Assembly (NCBI GenBank): GCA_900088475.1
Contig: FLMG01002021.1
Span: 1 to 43,847 of the forward strand
Reading direction: 5' to 3'
DNA: 43,847 nt
DNA from: Hyphochytrium catenoides
Lineage: Eukaryota; Sar; Hyphochytriomycetes; Hyphochytriales; Hyphochytriaceae
Within the stretch, counting starts at the first letter, position 1. The number at the start of each line of letters is the position of its first letter. Positions 22,096 to 33,340 of this stretch are shown here, one piece after another. Under the pieces are notes generated by a model. It worked only from the letters and a program-made list of their open reading frames with translations, ran no database searches and was not told the origin of the DNA. Both the position numbers and the translations under genes were made by a program.

Positions 22096-24276
22096 TCACA
22101 CATCTGCCTGGGGTTTGCCGTTGTACTCGTCTTCATCTTCGGCTAGCAGTCTCTCCCTAACCTCTCTGGCTTGATCATCATCTACCGAGTCCTGACCTGA
22201 TCTTGTAGACCAGCTCCTGATGGGGATCAGGCCTAGAGCAATGAAGACAGCAATTAAAGCAGGAGTGGATATTGGATGAACAGTTAGTTGATGGAGTCAA
22301 AGTGCTCCTAAGCGGGACAGATGTTCTTTTACAAAAACAGAGGATAACAGACGAGTGCCAAGCATTACCTTTCTGTATAGCGGACATTAGTCCTACAGGG
22401 CTTGAGGCAACATCGTCTTCATCAGTGAGGCGTTTGCCGAAGTTCTGATTATCTTTTGACCCATCGACCAGCCCAACCCCCACATTTGATTTTGGCTCCT
22501 GTACTCTGCTCTTCTTCAAGCTGCAACAATACCGCCTGAAGAGCTCTCGATACGCTTCCCAGATTCTATCGTTCAGTCCGTAAACGCAGGCATTCAAAAA
22601 GCCCTATATTGTCATAGAGGTCAGTGTAGTTGGACTGATATCCTCATGGGAGGTATGAGGCGGGAGAGAGAAGACAGGTATGGAGAAGTGATTGCTGACA
22701 GCCAGAGGCAAAAGTTCAGTTGCCTGAGAAGGAGAGAATGGCAGATGGGGGGAGGTCCACCCAAAGGCAACCGAAGCCAAAGAAAAGGCGGATAAGGGAG
22801 CGAAGAGGCGAGCATTAGGATGTACCTGCAGTGGGTTGAAGAGGACCTCCATGAGGGCTAAGCTTGCTATAGGACGGTGGTCCTTTCGAACCACTTCCAT
22901 AGTCCGATTCACCAGGCCCCACACAGAGCACAGGAGGAATGTGGTGAGGTAAAGAAATAAGCGGTTCCTTATCCTTCCCTTGATTGGAAGGCTCGAGGTC
23001 CTCATGTTCTTGCAGAGACTGATGTAGACAAAGAAGTTGAAGAAGAACGAGAGGAGTAGAGGGAAGTAAAAAAGAGCGAACTGCTGAATGGCTCCAGTCA
23101 GCCCCCAATGGGCCGCTCGTTCATCAAAGTCGGCGATCCAGCACCTAGAGAGGGACCGTGTAAGGCAAAGAAGCAACAACAGACTTCGGGAACGAAGATG
23201 AACCTAAAGGAACGGTTCGACTGGTTTTGCACTTATGAAAACCCCCTAAGATAAGCGGTTTGCTTCTCTTACCAGGGGCGATCGTCTGTTCCTATTCCTT
23301 CTGCACCTGCTAATTGCCGAGCCAGGAGAAACAGATCCATGACTGCTGGGAGGCCCCATGCCAGAAGGTGGTAGTAGTTAACGAACCGTTCGGGGTTAGG
23401 ATGTCTGCCAACCAAGGGCAGAGAAGAAGGTCACATTCAGGTAAAAAAAGGGGTCTTGATTGGAGCCCGCATTCAGACAGAGGAGAGAGCACTGGAAGCA
23501 AACTGATGCTCACTTAAGAGGCCTCGAGGGTAACGACATAGGCACATGCGAGAAAAATGCATGCTCGATAACGAGAGTGAGCCAATTTTGATACGATGGA
23601 ATGAAGTCCAGAGAGAAGACGGACTAGAGAGGGTTAGGGAAATCGGGTAGACAAAGAGGCAGGTCAGAGCAAACAGTCTCGACTGCGATGATGTAGTTGC
23701 TACTTTTCTTACTTTCTGACGATGATCTGATACAAGTGGAAGGCGAAGCAGGACGTCCATATGTATGAAGAGAGTAAGAAAAACTCCAGAGCATAGCCTT
23801 GGATAAAGCATAGATTGGAAGGTTCCTCCGCTTCTCCTACGCCAGTCGTTCCCCTAAGTAACCAAAGACGTCAGTAACCCGTATACCGTATCGCTCCATT
23901 CCTTTCATTCCCTCTGCATACTCAACGTTATAACTCGGTGATCACTCTTCTCCCTTACCCAGGCGTCGACTTACAGGATAAATGCGACTGACGTGAAGAG
24001 GTCAGCGATGCTAAGATACAGGATAAGCCGGCGACTCACAAAGCGCTGCAGGTAGCAGAAAGAGAAATCGCATTAGGAAAAAGTTCAAGACACAAAGCTG
24101 AGCGAGAGAAGAGAGCAGATATTGCCAGACCAAAGGCCCAAGCTTCGATTTACCAAGTCTTTAACCACAAACCACGTCACGATGATGAAAATGCAGCCGA
24201 CAATGGACAGGGATGAGCTGGTGGCCAGCACTGCCAAGTAGGTCCCGCGGTTTCCAGGAAGTGCCTGCAGCATCAT
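22096..24276 (-). CDS. Seven-transmembrane cAMP-receptor-like GPCR
   Basis: Seven exons (24276..24154, 24045..23975, 23853..23713, 23404..23273, 23144..22826, 22603..22369, 22232..22096) join in phase to 385 residues. TM1 is VGCIFIIVTWFVVKDL. TM2 is RRLILYLSIADLFTSVAFIL, a hallmark of the cAR/GCR1-like family. TM3 has CFIQGYALEFFLLSSYIWTS, with the conserved Cys. The TM4 region has NPERFVNYYHLLAWGLP. ECL2 carries WCWIADF. TM5 and TM6 lie in one exon (FPLLLSFFFNFFVYI; FLYLTTFLLCSVWGLVNR) and TM7 ends ALMEVLFNPLQGFLNACVYG. The 90-residue cytosolic tail is charged, with an acidic end (LLAEDEDEY). Members sense extracellular small molecules and signal through G proteins. Ligand unknown. It is convergent with the La gene. 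Confidence 0.9.
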
Positions 24277-24461
24277 TATAGAGTCGCAACGGTGGTCATC
24301 AAGCTAGGCACTCCTCCTCCTCCCCAGATGCGCACCAGGACATCAAGTCTGTACAATGCGTCTCCTTGATTGGGGAAGGGACTTCATTCCCATGTCATAC
24401 TTCTAAAGTCTTCAAACGAGCTTTCTGCCTGAGAAGCTTCAGAATGTCCCAACGACGACTA

Positions 24462-24836
24462 AAATTGTTTGTGTCTTCTCGTCATTTTCTTTGTTCTTCG
24501 GCTGCTCGAAATTATTCCCATCCAAGATCCATTACCCAATCCTCCTAGCAAACTCCAGGGGTAGCTCTCGCACTGGGCTCCTGGGGTAGCTCTGAGGCGT
24601 TGAATCTTTGGGGCCAGGTGGTGGTGGATTTGTTTGATGATGGCAGCTGGGCGGGCAGCTCCAGATGGATGAAAGGTCAGCGATGGACGGCGGACTGAAG
24701 CTGTAGGTGAGCTGTCCTCAAGACTCATGAGGAAGGCGTTAGCTGGCGCCTGATGAGACACACACCTACTACTCGTACCTGTTAAGAGGACGTGCCTGCG
24801 TTTATCCTGACCTCCAGGAAGGGTTTTCTTAGCCAT
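24462..24836 (-). CDS. Small basic ORF, unknown
   Basis: An uninterrupted 124-codon frame with ATG at 24836, running MAKKTLPGGQDKRRHVLLTG and later PAAIIKQIHHHLAPKIQRLR, ending with a basic tail (RRTKKMTRRHKQF). It lies between the LOG and GPCR genes on the same strand. There is no signal peptide or domain. A GTACGA donor and a CATCAG acceptor inside the frame could also define an intron. It may be a small basic protein or a chance ORF. Confidence 0.3.
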
Positions 24837-25061
24837 AGCTATCCTCTGCGCTATCAGGCCACCAACACAACAACGTTGTCATCAAACCGCCATTCATATG
24901 AGCAAGGCGCGGCGAGGTATTCACCAGTGGAGTTAAGCTGTCGTACAAGCTGCGACCAATTAAAAGTTTGTTCTCTTTCCTTATACAAAATGGTATGACT
25001 TCCGTTCGCCATGTCCCCTGCATTCTACCCTCTTTAGCACCTGTAAGCTATTTAGGCTTCT

Positions 25062-26315
25062 CTACCACGTCAAAGGAATCCCTTGGGGAGTGGGATGCTC
25101 TAGAAGCCGGTTGACGAGTCGTTCGGGGTCCACCTCTACAACCATGATATCCCTATATACAGGCCTGATGAAGCCCGCCTAATGATGGCAACCAACGAGC
25201 TTTAGATAAGGGAACAATCTTTCACCAAGACCCTGGTTTCATCCAGCGTTGGTTGGACTCACCTCTATGGCATGATCAATGAACTCAAGGAATTTGTCAT
25301 AGAATCCGTTGATATTCAGGATGCCTACAGCTTTCTGGTGGATGTTGAGCTGCGTCCAGGTGATCTATAATAACAAGCAGCACGTGAGTGAAGGATGTCA
25401 TCATCACGCGGTGAGCATAGCATGGCTTCAGCCTACCATTTCCATCAGCTCTTCGAAGGTTCCATAGCTGGTCGACCACAATCACCCAAGGGCGAGGTCG
25501 GTGAAGCGATGTCGAACACGATAATAACGCTATAATGTCAGCACTTGTTCCATCTTAGCTCAATACCATAGGTTACAACTTGTCTTACCCTCCTGGAAGA
25601 GCGATAAACGCATCTGACTGGAGGAGCCAAAACAACTTGAAGTTAGCTTTTTCCGAGGTTAGCGTTTCCCGAGACGAGGACCGACGTCAGGTGCAACAAA
25701 AGTGAAGCCTGAGAAGGAGACGATGGTCAAACGAACCATATCTGACATGATCTTCTTCCGCATATGCATGGTCCTGGTAAACTGTACGCGCTCTTCTTGA
25801 ATTAGATAGCCGGCCTCACGGATTACAAGAGACTAATATTCAATGGTTAAAGGTGGTCAACGAAGCGAGAGATACAAGAGCTCATAGCATCGGCTTACAT
25901 GTGGAATAACGCCAAAGACCTTTCCTTTAGCTTCGTCAACGGCCTTCGCCACCTTCCCCATCAAACCCTACAGTAGATATCTTCAGAGATATTGCCCTCA
26001 TCACCTTTTCTTTTCCAGACTCTAGTGTACACTCACGTAGGATCCTCCTCCATAAACAAGAGAGATTCCTTTCTCAACCATAAGTCTGCCAAGCTTTTCT
26101 GCTGCCTCAGCGTAGGCTGGGTCTTTTCCCATTGACGATCCACAGAAGACGCAAAATGCAGGACCGGTGGGCTCATCTCTTCGACCGGAGAGCTCTTCAG
26201 CGGATGAAAGGGTGCCCAATCTGTTCTGGCGATATAGGACTAACGCTGCTCCTGCCGTGAGAGCCGCTCCCGTCGCTAGCATCACAGCGCCAGCGAGTTC
26301 TGTCTTTGAGGCCAT
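25062..26315 (-). CDS. LOG-family nucleoside-monophosphate phosphoribohydrolase with N-terminal membrane segment
   Basis: Seven exons (26315..26037, 25967..25899, 25832..25737, 25617..25589, 25467..25437, 25364..25263, 25178..25062) join in phase to 240 residues. The LOG core is complete: [44 protein letters not shown], and the active-site PGGYGTFEE (residues 156-164), then [20 protein letters not shown] proteins cut cytokinin riboside 5'-monophosphates or related nucleotides to free base and ribose phosphate. A 46-residue extension precedes the core, with a hydrophobic stretch ([22 protein letters not shown]) that could be a membrane anchor or organelle-targeting segment; typical LOG enzymes start close to the core. 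Two tiny exons (29 and 31 bases) carry the catalytic motif. It is divergent from MRG15. Confidence 0.92.
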
Positions 26316-26976
26316 CTCTGTGAGAGTAAGCAGGGCGTAGTACTACTCACTAGGAGGGCTAGCAAGCTCCAAGCTCTATAATCAGTCTAATGGATAGAGT
26401 TGTGGAGGAGCTGGAGAGTGATGATCCGCAAGTGAGGTGAGCGCTGTGCTTGAAACTTCTATCATCTATCATCAATCATCAGTTCTTTTCATGATGGTTC
26501 TTGAGTGGGTTGGTCCAGAGTGCAGAGGGAAGCAGCAGGGAAGGGAGTCCCGGGGGAGCACTGAAAGGGGACGCGAAAGAGCGGTGTTCAAATGATGTTC
26601 AGGGTTTGGCGGGAGAGAGATGACAAGGCAATGATCTTCATCCAGATATTCAGACGAAGATCTGCGGTCTGCAGACCAACATAGTGGAGCAACAGCTTGC
26701 TGTGCGTTATAACGGCACTCATTCTCTGACTCCTGGTCAAAACGGAGGACTGTTAAGGCTCAGATATTGAAAGGTAGTCTTACAACTGCCAGATGTTCGC
26801 CCTCCGACAAGCACACTCTATAGTTGGGACTGGTGGGCACGCTTGAAGAAGTTAGGAGGTGGTCCGCCCATCGTATTGCCCTAGCATCCCCTGCTGTGGA
26901 TCTTCTAGTGTCGCTGTGGCTCTTCTATCGTCTTTGGGACACTCCACGTGACCAGGAGCTGGATTTCTCAAGCAAA
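26316..26976. promoter_or_regulatory. Shared upstream region of divergent LOG and MRG15 genes
   Basis: A 661-base gap between the start codons of two divergent genes, so it probably holds both promoters. A plus-strand frame extends upstream of the MRG15 ATG but has no better start. No clear TATA box or operator is visible. Confidence 0.4.
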
Positions 26977-29374
26977 ATGGTGATCAAGGTGGGCGATCTT
27001 GCGCTTGCCTACCACAGAAACATGATATACGCCGCGAAGGTAAGAGAAAGGATAGTTATGCACCCCGCGTGTGGATATATGATTCAACCTTCTCCCTTCT
27101 TTGACACAATTCTCCACGTGATGGAGCTGACGTTCTTTATCGCTACCCTCTCCATACGACGGCGGATCACCCTGCCAACTTGGGCGGTTTGGTCTTTGCT
27201 GATGCAACGCTGTCCCTCTGTTCTCCGCTTCCCTTATCGTTGTTGATTCGCAATCCCAGCTCCTCTTTACCATGCTTCTGAATTGCTCTATCTTTTTTCT
27301 CCTATCTTGCAAACATCAAGCATAACCTCTCGCACTGGAAACTTATCGCTGCAGGTCCTGAAGATAGAAAAGCGGAAGAATCACAGTACGGGCGAGGAGG
27401 AAGAGACCTTCTTCGTCCACTACCAGGGCTGGAACAAGAAGTGGGACGAGTGGGTCAGTCGAGAGCGGGTTCTCGAGGACAATGAGAAGCATAGGTAAAA
27501 GCAGGCTCTAAGGCCACACTTCTTGCGTGAATAGGTAAATGAAAGGCTCCTCCACCGCTGTTAGGGAAGTGCAGAAAAGAATTAACGCTGGGGCGCTAGC
27601 TGAGGCCCAAGCCAAGAAGGAGTCTGTGAAAAAGAAGCAGAAGGAAGAACAAGGTATGCTTGTCGACGTTTTCTTACGTGGTTAGCCTCTCCCTCCTGAA
27701 TCTTATTGAGTTGTCTGCTCTCTGGCGGGATGAGCTTTTGTTCCATATGCTCACCAGACAATCTTTGTGGGTCCCTCAATCACTGCTACATAATTGCCTG
27801 TACCGTCACTTTGCCCAGCCCTCTTAGGCATATTGCATCCTCTAGTAAAGCTCACCAGATCCTATTGGATGAATTGACAGTGATAAAGTGACTGACTTGT
27901 GCCGTTAGATTCTTCTCAAGTGAAGCTCTCGAAAGTGGACATTCAGATGGACCTCGAAGAGTTAGATGATGGCAATAAGCCAAAGATACCCGTTGAGCTG
28001 CCATTCTCCTTGAAGCGGCAGCTGGTTGACGACTGGGAGGTGAGTAGTATAAGATAGCCATATAGAGGTTGATAGAGAGAGCGATCACAGCAGTAACCAC
28101 GAGACAGGAGAGACTGGGTGACAACGACGCATAATGACATAGCACTTACCGTCGTCCCCGCCTGGCACTCTAGAGAATCACTAGAGAGCCTCATCAGCTG
28201 GTACCTCTACCACGAAAGCCAACAGTTAGCGAGGTAACTCCAAATTTAGACTTTTAATAGCTGTACCGGCCCCGCCGTGCCAGGGGTCCACTCTTCTATT
28301 TCCAGTCTTGGCGAATACGCCGCATCAGCTCTTAGTCCACTTCAGCCCTGATAACTACCTTCAGAGCTAACAATATGAGCTTCTTTATTAGATTCTGAAG
28401 CAGTACCACGACTATAAAAAGCAGAAGATAGCCAGTAAACAAGGAGCGGCCATAACAAAGCCGATGAGGGTGAGTGCCCAGACTGAAAACGCGATTATTC
28501 TGCTCCTTGCCCCTCTCTTCTCACTCATCCTACAAACGGCCTGTCTAGCTGACTGAGAGCCCTTATTTGTCACTCCCCCTAGAGCGCGGGCCGGTCTGTC
28601 TAGCTAAGTGAAAGGCCCTTTGGCTATTCTTTTTGGCTGGTTTCATCTCTGTCACGTTTACCATACTTCACTCTCGGCTTGCTGCTGACCTTTCCCTTTG
28701 GCTTGTGTCTCTCCTAGGTTGTTCAAGAGGTCATTGATGGGATAAAACTATACTTTGATCGAGCTCTGCCAGTTACTCTCCTTTACCGCTATGAGCGAAA
28801 GCAGTGGGAGGACATTAGAACTAATCAGAAAGACAAAAACCCTAGTGACATTTACGGAGCAGAGCATCTACTGCGACTCTTCGGTGCGTCAGAAGTGGCT
28901 TCACGCCCTTGTCCTGTGCACCTCTTCTCTGCTGCGGTTCTGATAGAAGTCCTTAGTCTCATCTCAGTTTCAAAAACGTGTGTACCTAAGGTGGTTTCTC
29001 TACCTTCACAGTGAAGTTGCCGTATCTCCTTGCGCACACATCGCTGGATGAAAGCGAAGTAAGCCAGCTTCAGAGCTTGCTAAAAGACTTCATCAGGTAT
29101 GTCGGTTGAATCAGATACTCTTTCTTAGATCTCGTCCAGATCTAGTCAAATGTCGCCTAGTTCTCACACTCTCTTTTTCCATCGGATTCTCTTGTGCAGC
29201 TACCTCCAGAAGCATCAACCAGAGTTCTTCCTACATTCTTACTCCTCTCCCTCGACAAAGCGTCCTTTAGACGGTGCTAGTGATGACAATGCTCCTTCCA
29301 AGTCACAAAAAGTTGATACTGAAGCCATCACTAGCAAGCCTCCCAAGAGTGGTAAACCAAAGGCTCAGGGCTAA
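26977..29374 (+). CDS. MRG15/Eaf3-type chromodomain protein
   Basis: Eight exons (26977..27039, 27355..27494, 27565..27653, 27909..28039, 28392..28469, 28718..28883, 29012..29096, 29200..29374) join in phase to 308 residues. The N-terminal chromo-barrel is spread over the first two exons: VGDLALAYHRNMIYAAKVLK, then FFVHYQGWNKKWDEWV. A basic linker follows, then the MRG domain (about 125-285) with IPVELPFSLKRQLVDDWE, LYFDRALPVTLLYRYERKQW, YGAEHLLRLF and LLKDFIRYLQKHQPEFF. The family reads methylated H3K36 and works in NuA4-type acetyltransferase and Sin3/Rpd3S-type deacetylase complexes in the nucleus. A Ser/Lys-rich tail extends about 40 residues past the domain. The 310-base first intron is long for this window. 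Confidence 0.95.
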
Positions 29375-29474
29375 GAAAGGACCACAGATGCCAAAAATAC
29401 CCATCCTTATTTAATAGAAAGTTTTTCGTGACCCAGCATACGACACTTTACGTCGCGTGCATCGCCGTGAAAGC

Positions 29475-32088
29475 TTAGTTCAGCACTACGTAGCCCCTCC
29501 TAGCCTTTCTAGTGTTAAGATAATACTGCACCGCCACCAAGACAACTGCCGCTGCCAAGACACCAAGAGTAAAACTGCCAAAGTGCACTCCTCCCTTAGT
29601 GATCGAAGCCGTCGGATCTGGTCTGCTAACCACCGGAATATCGGAGGACGGTTGCCCGTTCTTTTGCCTTTCCTCCCACTTCTGACCAGGCGGAAGGTGG
29701 ATGCCCCACTCTGGCTCATGTCCGGGGTAATAGTACGTGCTACCCGGCCAACCCGCGTACTCTGTAGCATTGAGCCACCATGCGGGATAGCCCAACGGTC
29801 TGGAGAGAAGGAAACAATACAATTGAGCGAGTTTAGGCAGCGCACTCATAAGTGGTGGTTAACCACTTCCGTTGAGAATCTTGCTAATCCCTCAAACCGA
29901 CACTCTCTTGCTCTAGCTATCTCCAGGTATCCCTACGTTCTGGCTGTATGTCTCATTCGTGACACTCTACTCCAGCATTGGCCCGCCTGTCCTTTTCGCC
30001 CCCCTAAAGAACTATTGGCATACCTTTGTTCCCCTGCTTTCTCCCCAGTGGTCAAGTAGCCATTCGTGAATTTTGCAATGAGCTTCCAGGCCAGACTCCA
30101 CCAGGACTTGGTCACATATTCGGCGTTATCGAGAGAGAAACTCTGCACAAGTTCAATCGCTCTCGCAGGATTAGCGCACTTTCTGCCCTTAGCCCCACAA
30201 GCAGCAAGTGCTTCCTCTTCAACACGTTTCTGCTCATCAAATGCACGTTTCTCTAGTCTTTGCTGCTCTGCCAGGATATCCGGGGTCATCGCATTGAAGC
30301 GAATGAGCCTCCAGTTGTTCACCAAATTGAAAGCCCACCAGGCCGACTTCAAGCTAAACTCGGACATCCTTCCTTCCAGCCAAGAGGCAGGGACCTCATC
30401 CTGTGACCCGTAAATTGGCTGGTAGACAGTGCCATTAGGAGTGTCATGTCCGTACCATGCAATTCCCCCAATCTATAGTAGATTAGCATTTTGTCAGTGA
30501 TCCAGGCGTGAATAATAAGCATCGTCACCTATAGACAACATACCTCATCAGGCATATCTGGCCTAGCTTGCGCAACGAAGCTAAACGTGGACCTGAAAAT
30601 CGAGATGACTCTCTCCCACCCTCCTTTGATGCCGTGGCCGTAGCCATCCCATCTGATTGGATTCTCGTATGGGCCAGCGCCAAGACCTAGAGATATAAGT
30701 GATGAGCCTTTAGACCTCTACTCGTAGTTATTCTCCCTTCCATCGCGTCGTCATGTCTCCTGTCCATGAGGACATCCTCCTCAGTTCTCTTCCATTCACA
30801 GTCATAGATGCCTCTTGCTTTCTTCTTACACATAACGTTTATCCCATACGTAGATACAACCCCCACTAATCCTTACCTTTGGTTTGGTCAAACTCTGTGC
30901 CTTCGAAGCGATCGCGGAGCAAAGACATGATATCTTGCACACTGATGAGACTATCAGGCTTGACACTGAACGGATAGCTCGGACGCTCAGGTGTCATGCC
31001 CCAGTACGGATCCAACCGTAAAGAAGGTGCAAAAGTGTCAAAAATACGCCAGTGGCGGCGGCCAGTGTAGAGGGATGGAAGCGCCTCATCCGCAGTCCCA
31101 TAGCCATAAGCTTTGAAAAAGTCGAACGGCTCCTTATCAGGGTTCCACCACCCCTCTTCGATGGCTAGGCTGTGCACATTAGGAGAAGCCATGAAATTCT
31201 TCTTGTCAGACAGGTCCATCTGTCGAATAATAAAGCTGTTGGCAGAGGCGGAGACGTGGTTGTCAGGGACTCTCTGTGCTGCCCACACAGCGCTGCTGCC
31301 GTCCTTTCCCGTCATGACATGGAATACCCAAACCTCTCCGTATTTATCCCCAATGCCCAATGTCTCTGAAGAGTCAGCATAGCCAGGATTCTTGGGATCG
31401 CCAGAGTCTGCACTCCAGAAGCCATATTTGTAGGCCAGTTCTCCCATCAACTTGACTGCACAGCGCGCACTATCGCATCTCTCCAGCGCAACTTTAGAAA
31501 GCTCATCGATGCCAAACATTGCTTTTCCCCAAGGGTCATTTAGCGGCCAACCAGCCGTTTTGGCACTCGTTGTGGTCTCCGCGATGATAAGCTGCTTATC
31601 ATTGATGAGTCCATAGTCTTGGTCCATGTAGCCATAGGTATGAGGCACCTTATACAGGGAGGTTGAGTTCACAAACAGAGGCGCAAGACGCTTTCTCAAG
31701 TTACTCACCTGGGGAATGTAGCCAAGAATGACACTCTCGTTCTCGCCCTTCTGAGGGTAGTAAGACTCACCTCGCGACTTGGAGAGCAGTCGCGGAGCTC
31801 CGTCCTGGAATCTGTAAACTGGCCTCATAGATCCCTTTGGCCAGTCAGCTGCAGGGACGCGAACCTGCAGACCAAACCCCGCCCAATGAGCACATAGCGC
31901 AGCTGTCGTAAAAGCGAAGTCCTTACCAGCCTCAAGTCAGATGCACCACCACCCGCATCGTCGGTGTGGGCGAGCATCACAGAGCCATCCGTGGTGGCCT
32001 TTCGGCCCACCATAATGAGAGTGCATGCCTCCGACCCAGTGTAAAGAAGGGTAAGGGCAAGCCCTGTCAGCAACGACATAAGCTTCAT
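29475..32088 (-). CDS. Peptidase family C69 dipeptidase, secreted and membrane-anchored
   Basis: Five exons (32088..31927, 31864..30877, 30686..30544, 30472..30024, 29799..29475) join in phase to 688 residues. MKLMSLLTGLALTLLYTGSEA is a signal peptide, which should leave Cys22 as the N-terminal nucleophile of the mature enzyme (CTLIMVGRKATTDGSVMLAH, then TDDAGGGASDLRL). RVPAADWPKGSMRPVYRF appears only after splicing. Further family blocks are IAETTTSAKTAGWP, YGEVWVFHVM and IRWDGYGHGIKGGWERVIS. The C-terminus has GYPAWWLNATEYAGWPG, a linker, and a single hydrophobic helix (FGSFTLGVLAAAVVLVAVQY) with a short basic tail, so the enzyme is probably a type I membrane ectoenzyme or lysosomal/vacuolar. 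C69 enzymes are Ntn-hydrolases that cleave dipeptides. It is convergent with MRG15, 100 bases away. Confidence 0.93.
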
Positions 32089-32264
32089 CCTTGCAGCCAG
32101 CCACCAGCGGATGCGCGTCAAGGCTAGCGTGGCTATTAGCGGTATTGACGAAGAGCTCCCGTCGTTTTGACTCAACGCGCTTCAAGCCTTGACTGCCTCG
32201 TTGGTTGGGAGTGCAGCCTCCTGGATGGCTGGGACACGGAGAGAAGTGAAATGAGGTGTGTCCC

Positions 32265-32291
32265 NNNNNNNNNNNNNNNNNNNNNNNNNNN
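32265..32291. other. Assembly gap
   Basis: Twenty-seven N, directly before a CT microsatellite, which probably caused the break. Confidence 0.99.
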
Positions 32292-32335
<44 letters not shown>

Positions 32336-32341
32336 CTCTCT
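32292..32341. repeat. CT microsatellite
   Basis: About twenty CT dinucleotides, then an interrupted TC-rich tail to about 32445. Leu-Ser ORFs here are artefacts. Confidence 0.95.
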
Positions 32342-33340
32342 GTCTTTGACTCTTTCTCCATTTCCTACAATGATCTCCACCTATTTCCCTCCTCTGTCTG
32401 TTTCTCTCTCTGTCTCTCTCCCTCTCTTCCTCGTTCCCTTCCCTTGAAGTTATTGTGGTAACCCTGTCAAAGGCAACAGGAACTAACGGCCCCAGATAAT
32501 AATACTACCCCGAGTCCTAGGATAACACCCGTACGTCATAAACGACCTGCTCTTTCCGCTTGCAGCTGGTCAACAAGGAAGAAAGGCCACAAGCGACATA
32601 GTAATACATCACTATCAAAGGGATTAGAAGTGGTTAGTTGGTAGTAGTAATCCGAGGGGTTTCAATGTAAGAGTTATATCGAAGGTACGGCTATAACCCT
32701 TAAATCAGCGAGACAGACTAGCACGTTAGACGTTCTGAAGCTCAATAGAGATATGGAGAGAAAGCGGCGTTAACGGCTTTACTGCCTTCAGGCTAACGGT
32801 CAGCTGATCCATTCCGCTAACGGCTAAACCTAAGGTTTGCTCGAAGTTGCCCTGCCTGCAACTACTGTCTTCTTGTCTTCCTCTGTTCTTCTTGGTGCCG
32901 TCTGTCTGTCTGTCTCCTTGTGTCTGCATGCTGCTTCGGTCGCGACAGCTCAATTGATGAGCGCCAGTGTGGGCATGGACACTCTGGAGGCAAAGGATGC
33001 CAGGGCAACCTGCTGCCGCTGGTGGGTCCGTTTAGCAGAGTATAGATGAAGAGGCAGAAGTGAGACCCACAGAGCTCTGCGCCGGTATAGGCAGGAGACG
33101 AAGATCCCAGATTTCGCCGATACAAGGGAAGAGGATTTTTACGGCTTGATAGCAGATGTTATTAGGAAGCTCACACTCTTGATGGGGGTCCAAGGTTAAG
33201 TGTAGGCACTTCAGCTATTAAGGTCTCCTAGTTGAGTTCGTCAGACAGGTGGTAGGGGCTATGAAAGGCGCCACATCAGTACCATGAAAGGTGAGCTCGA
33301 CTATTTGGTGGCAATGACTAGATTATCAGGCTAAAGGCAC

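Larger units (their letters stand above)
32089..33340. other. Divergent intergenic region with gap and repeats
   Basis: Lies between the start codons of the C69 and PP2C genes. It contains an assembly gap (32265-32291), a CT microsatellite, and a short TGTC repeat near 32905. ORFs here read through simple repeats or lack ATG starts. I see no gene. Confidence 0.4.

Noticed and set aside
29933-30367. Separate gene starting at the Met at 30367
   Set aside because: It is the fourth exon of the C69 dipeptidase, continuous in phase with 30472 upstream and 29799 downstream.
32167-32461. Leu/Ser-rich ORFs next to the gap
   Set aside because: They are translations of the CT microsatellite and of N bases.
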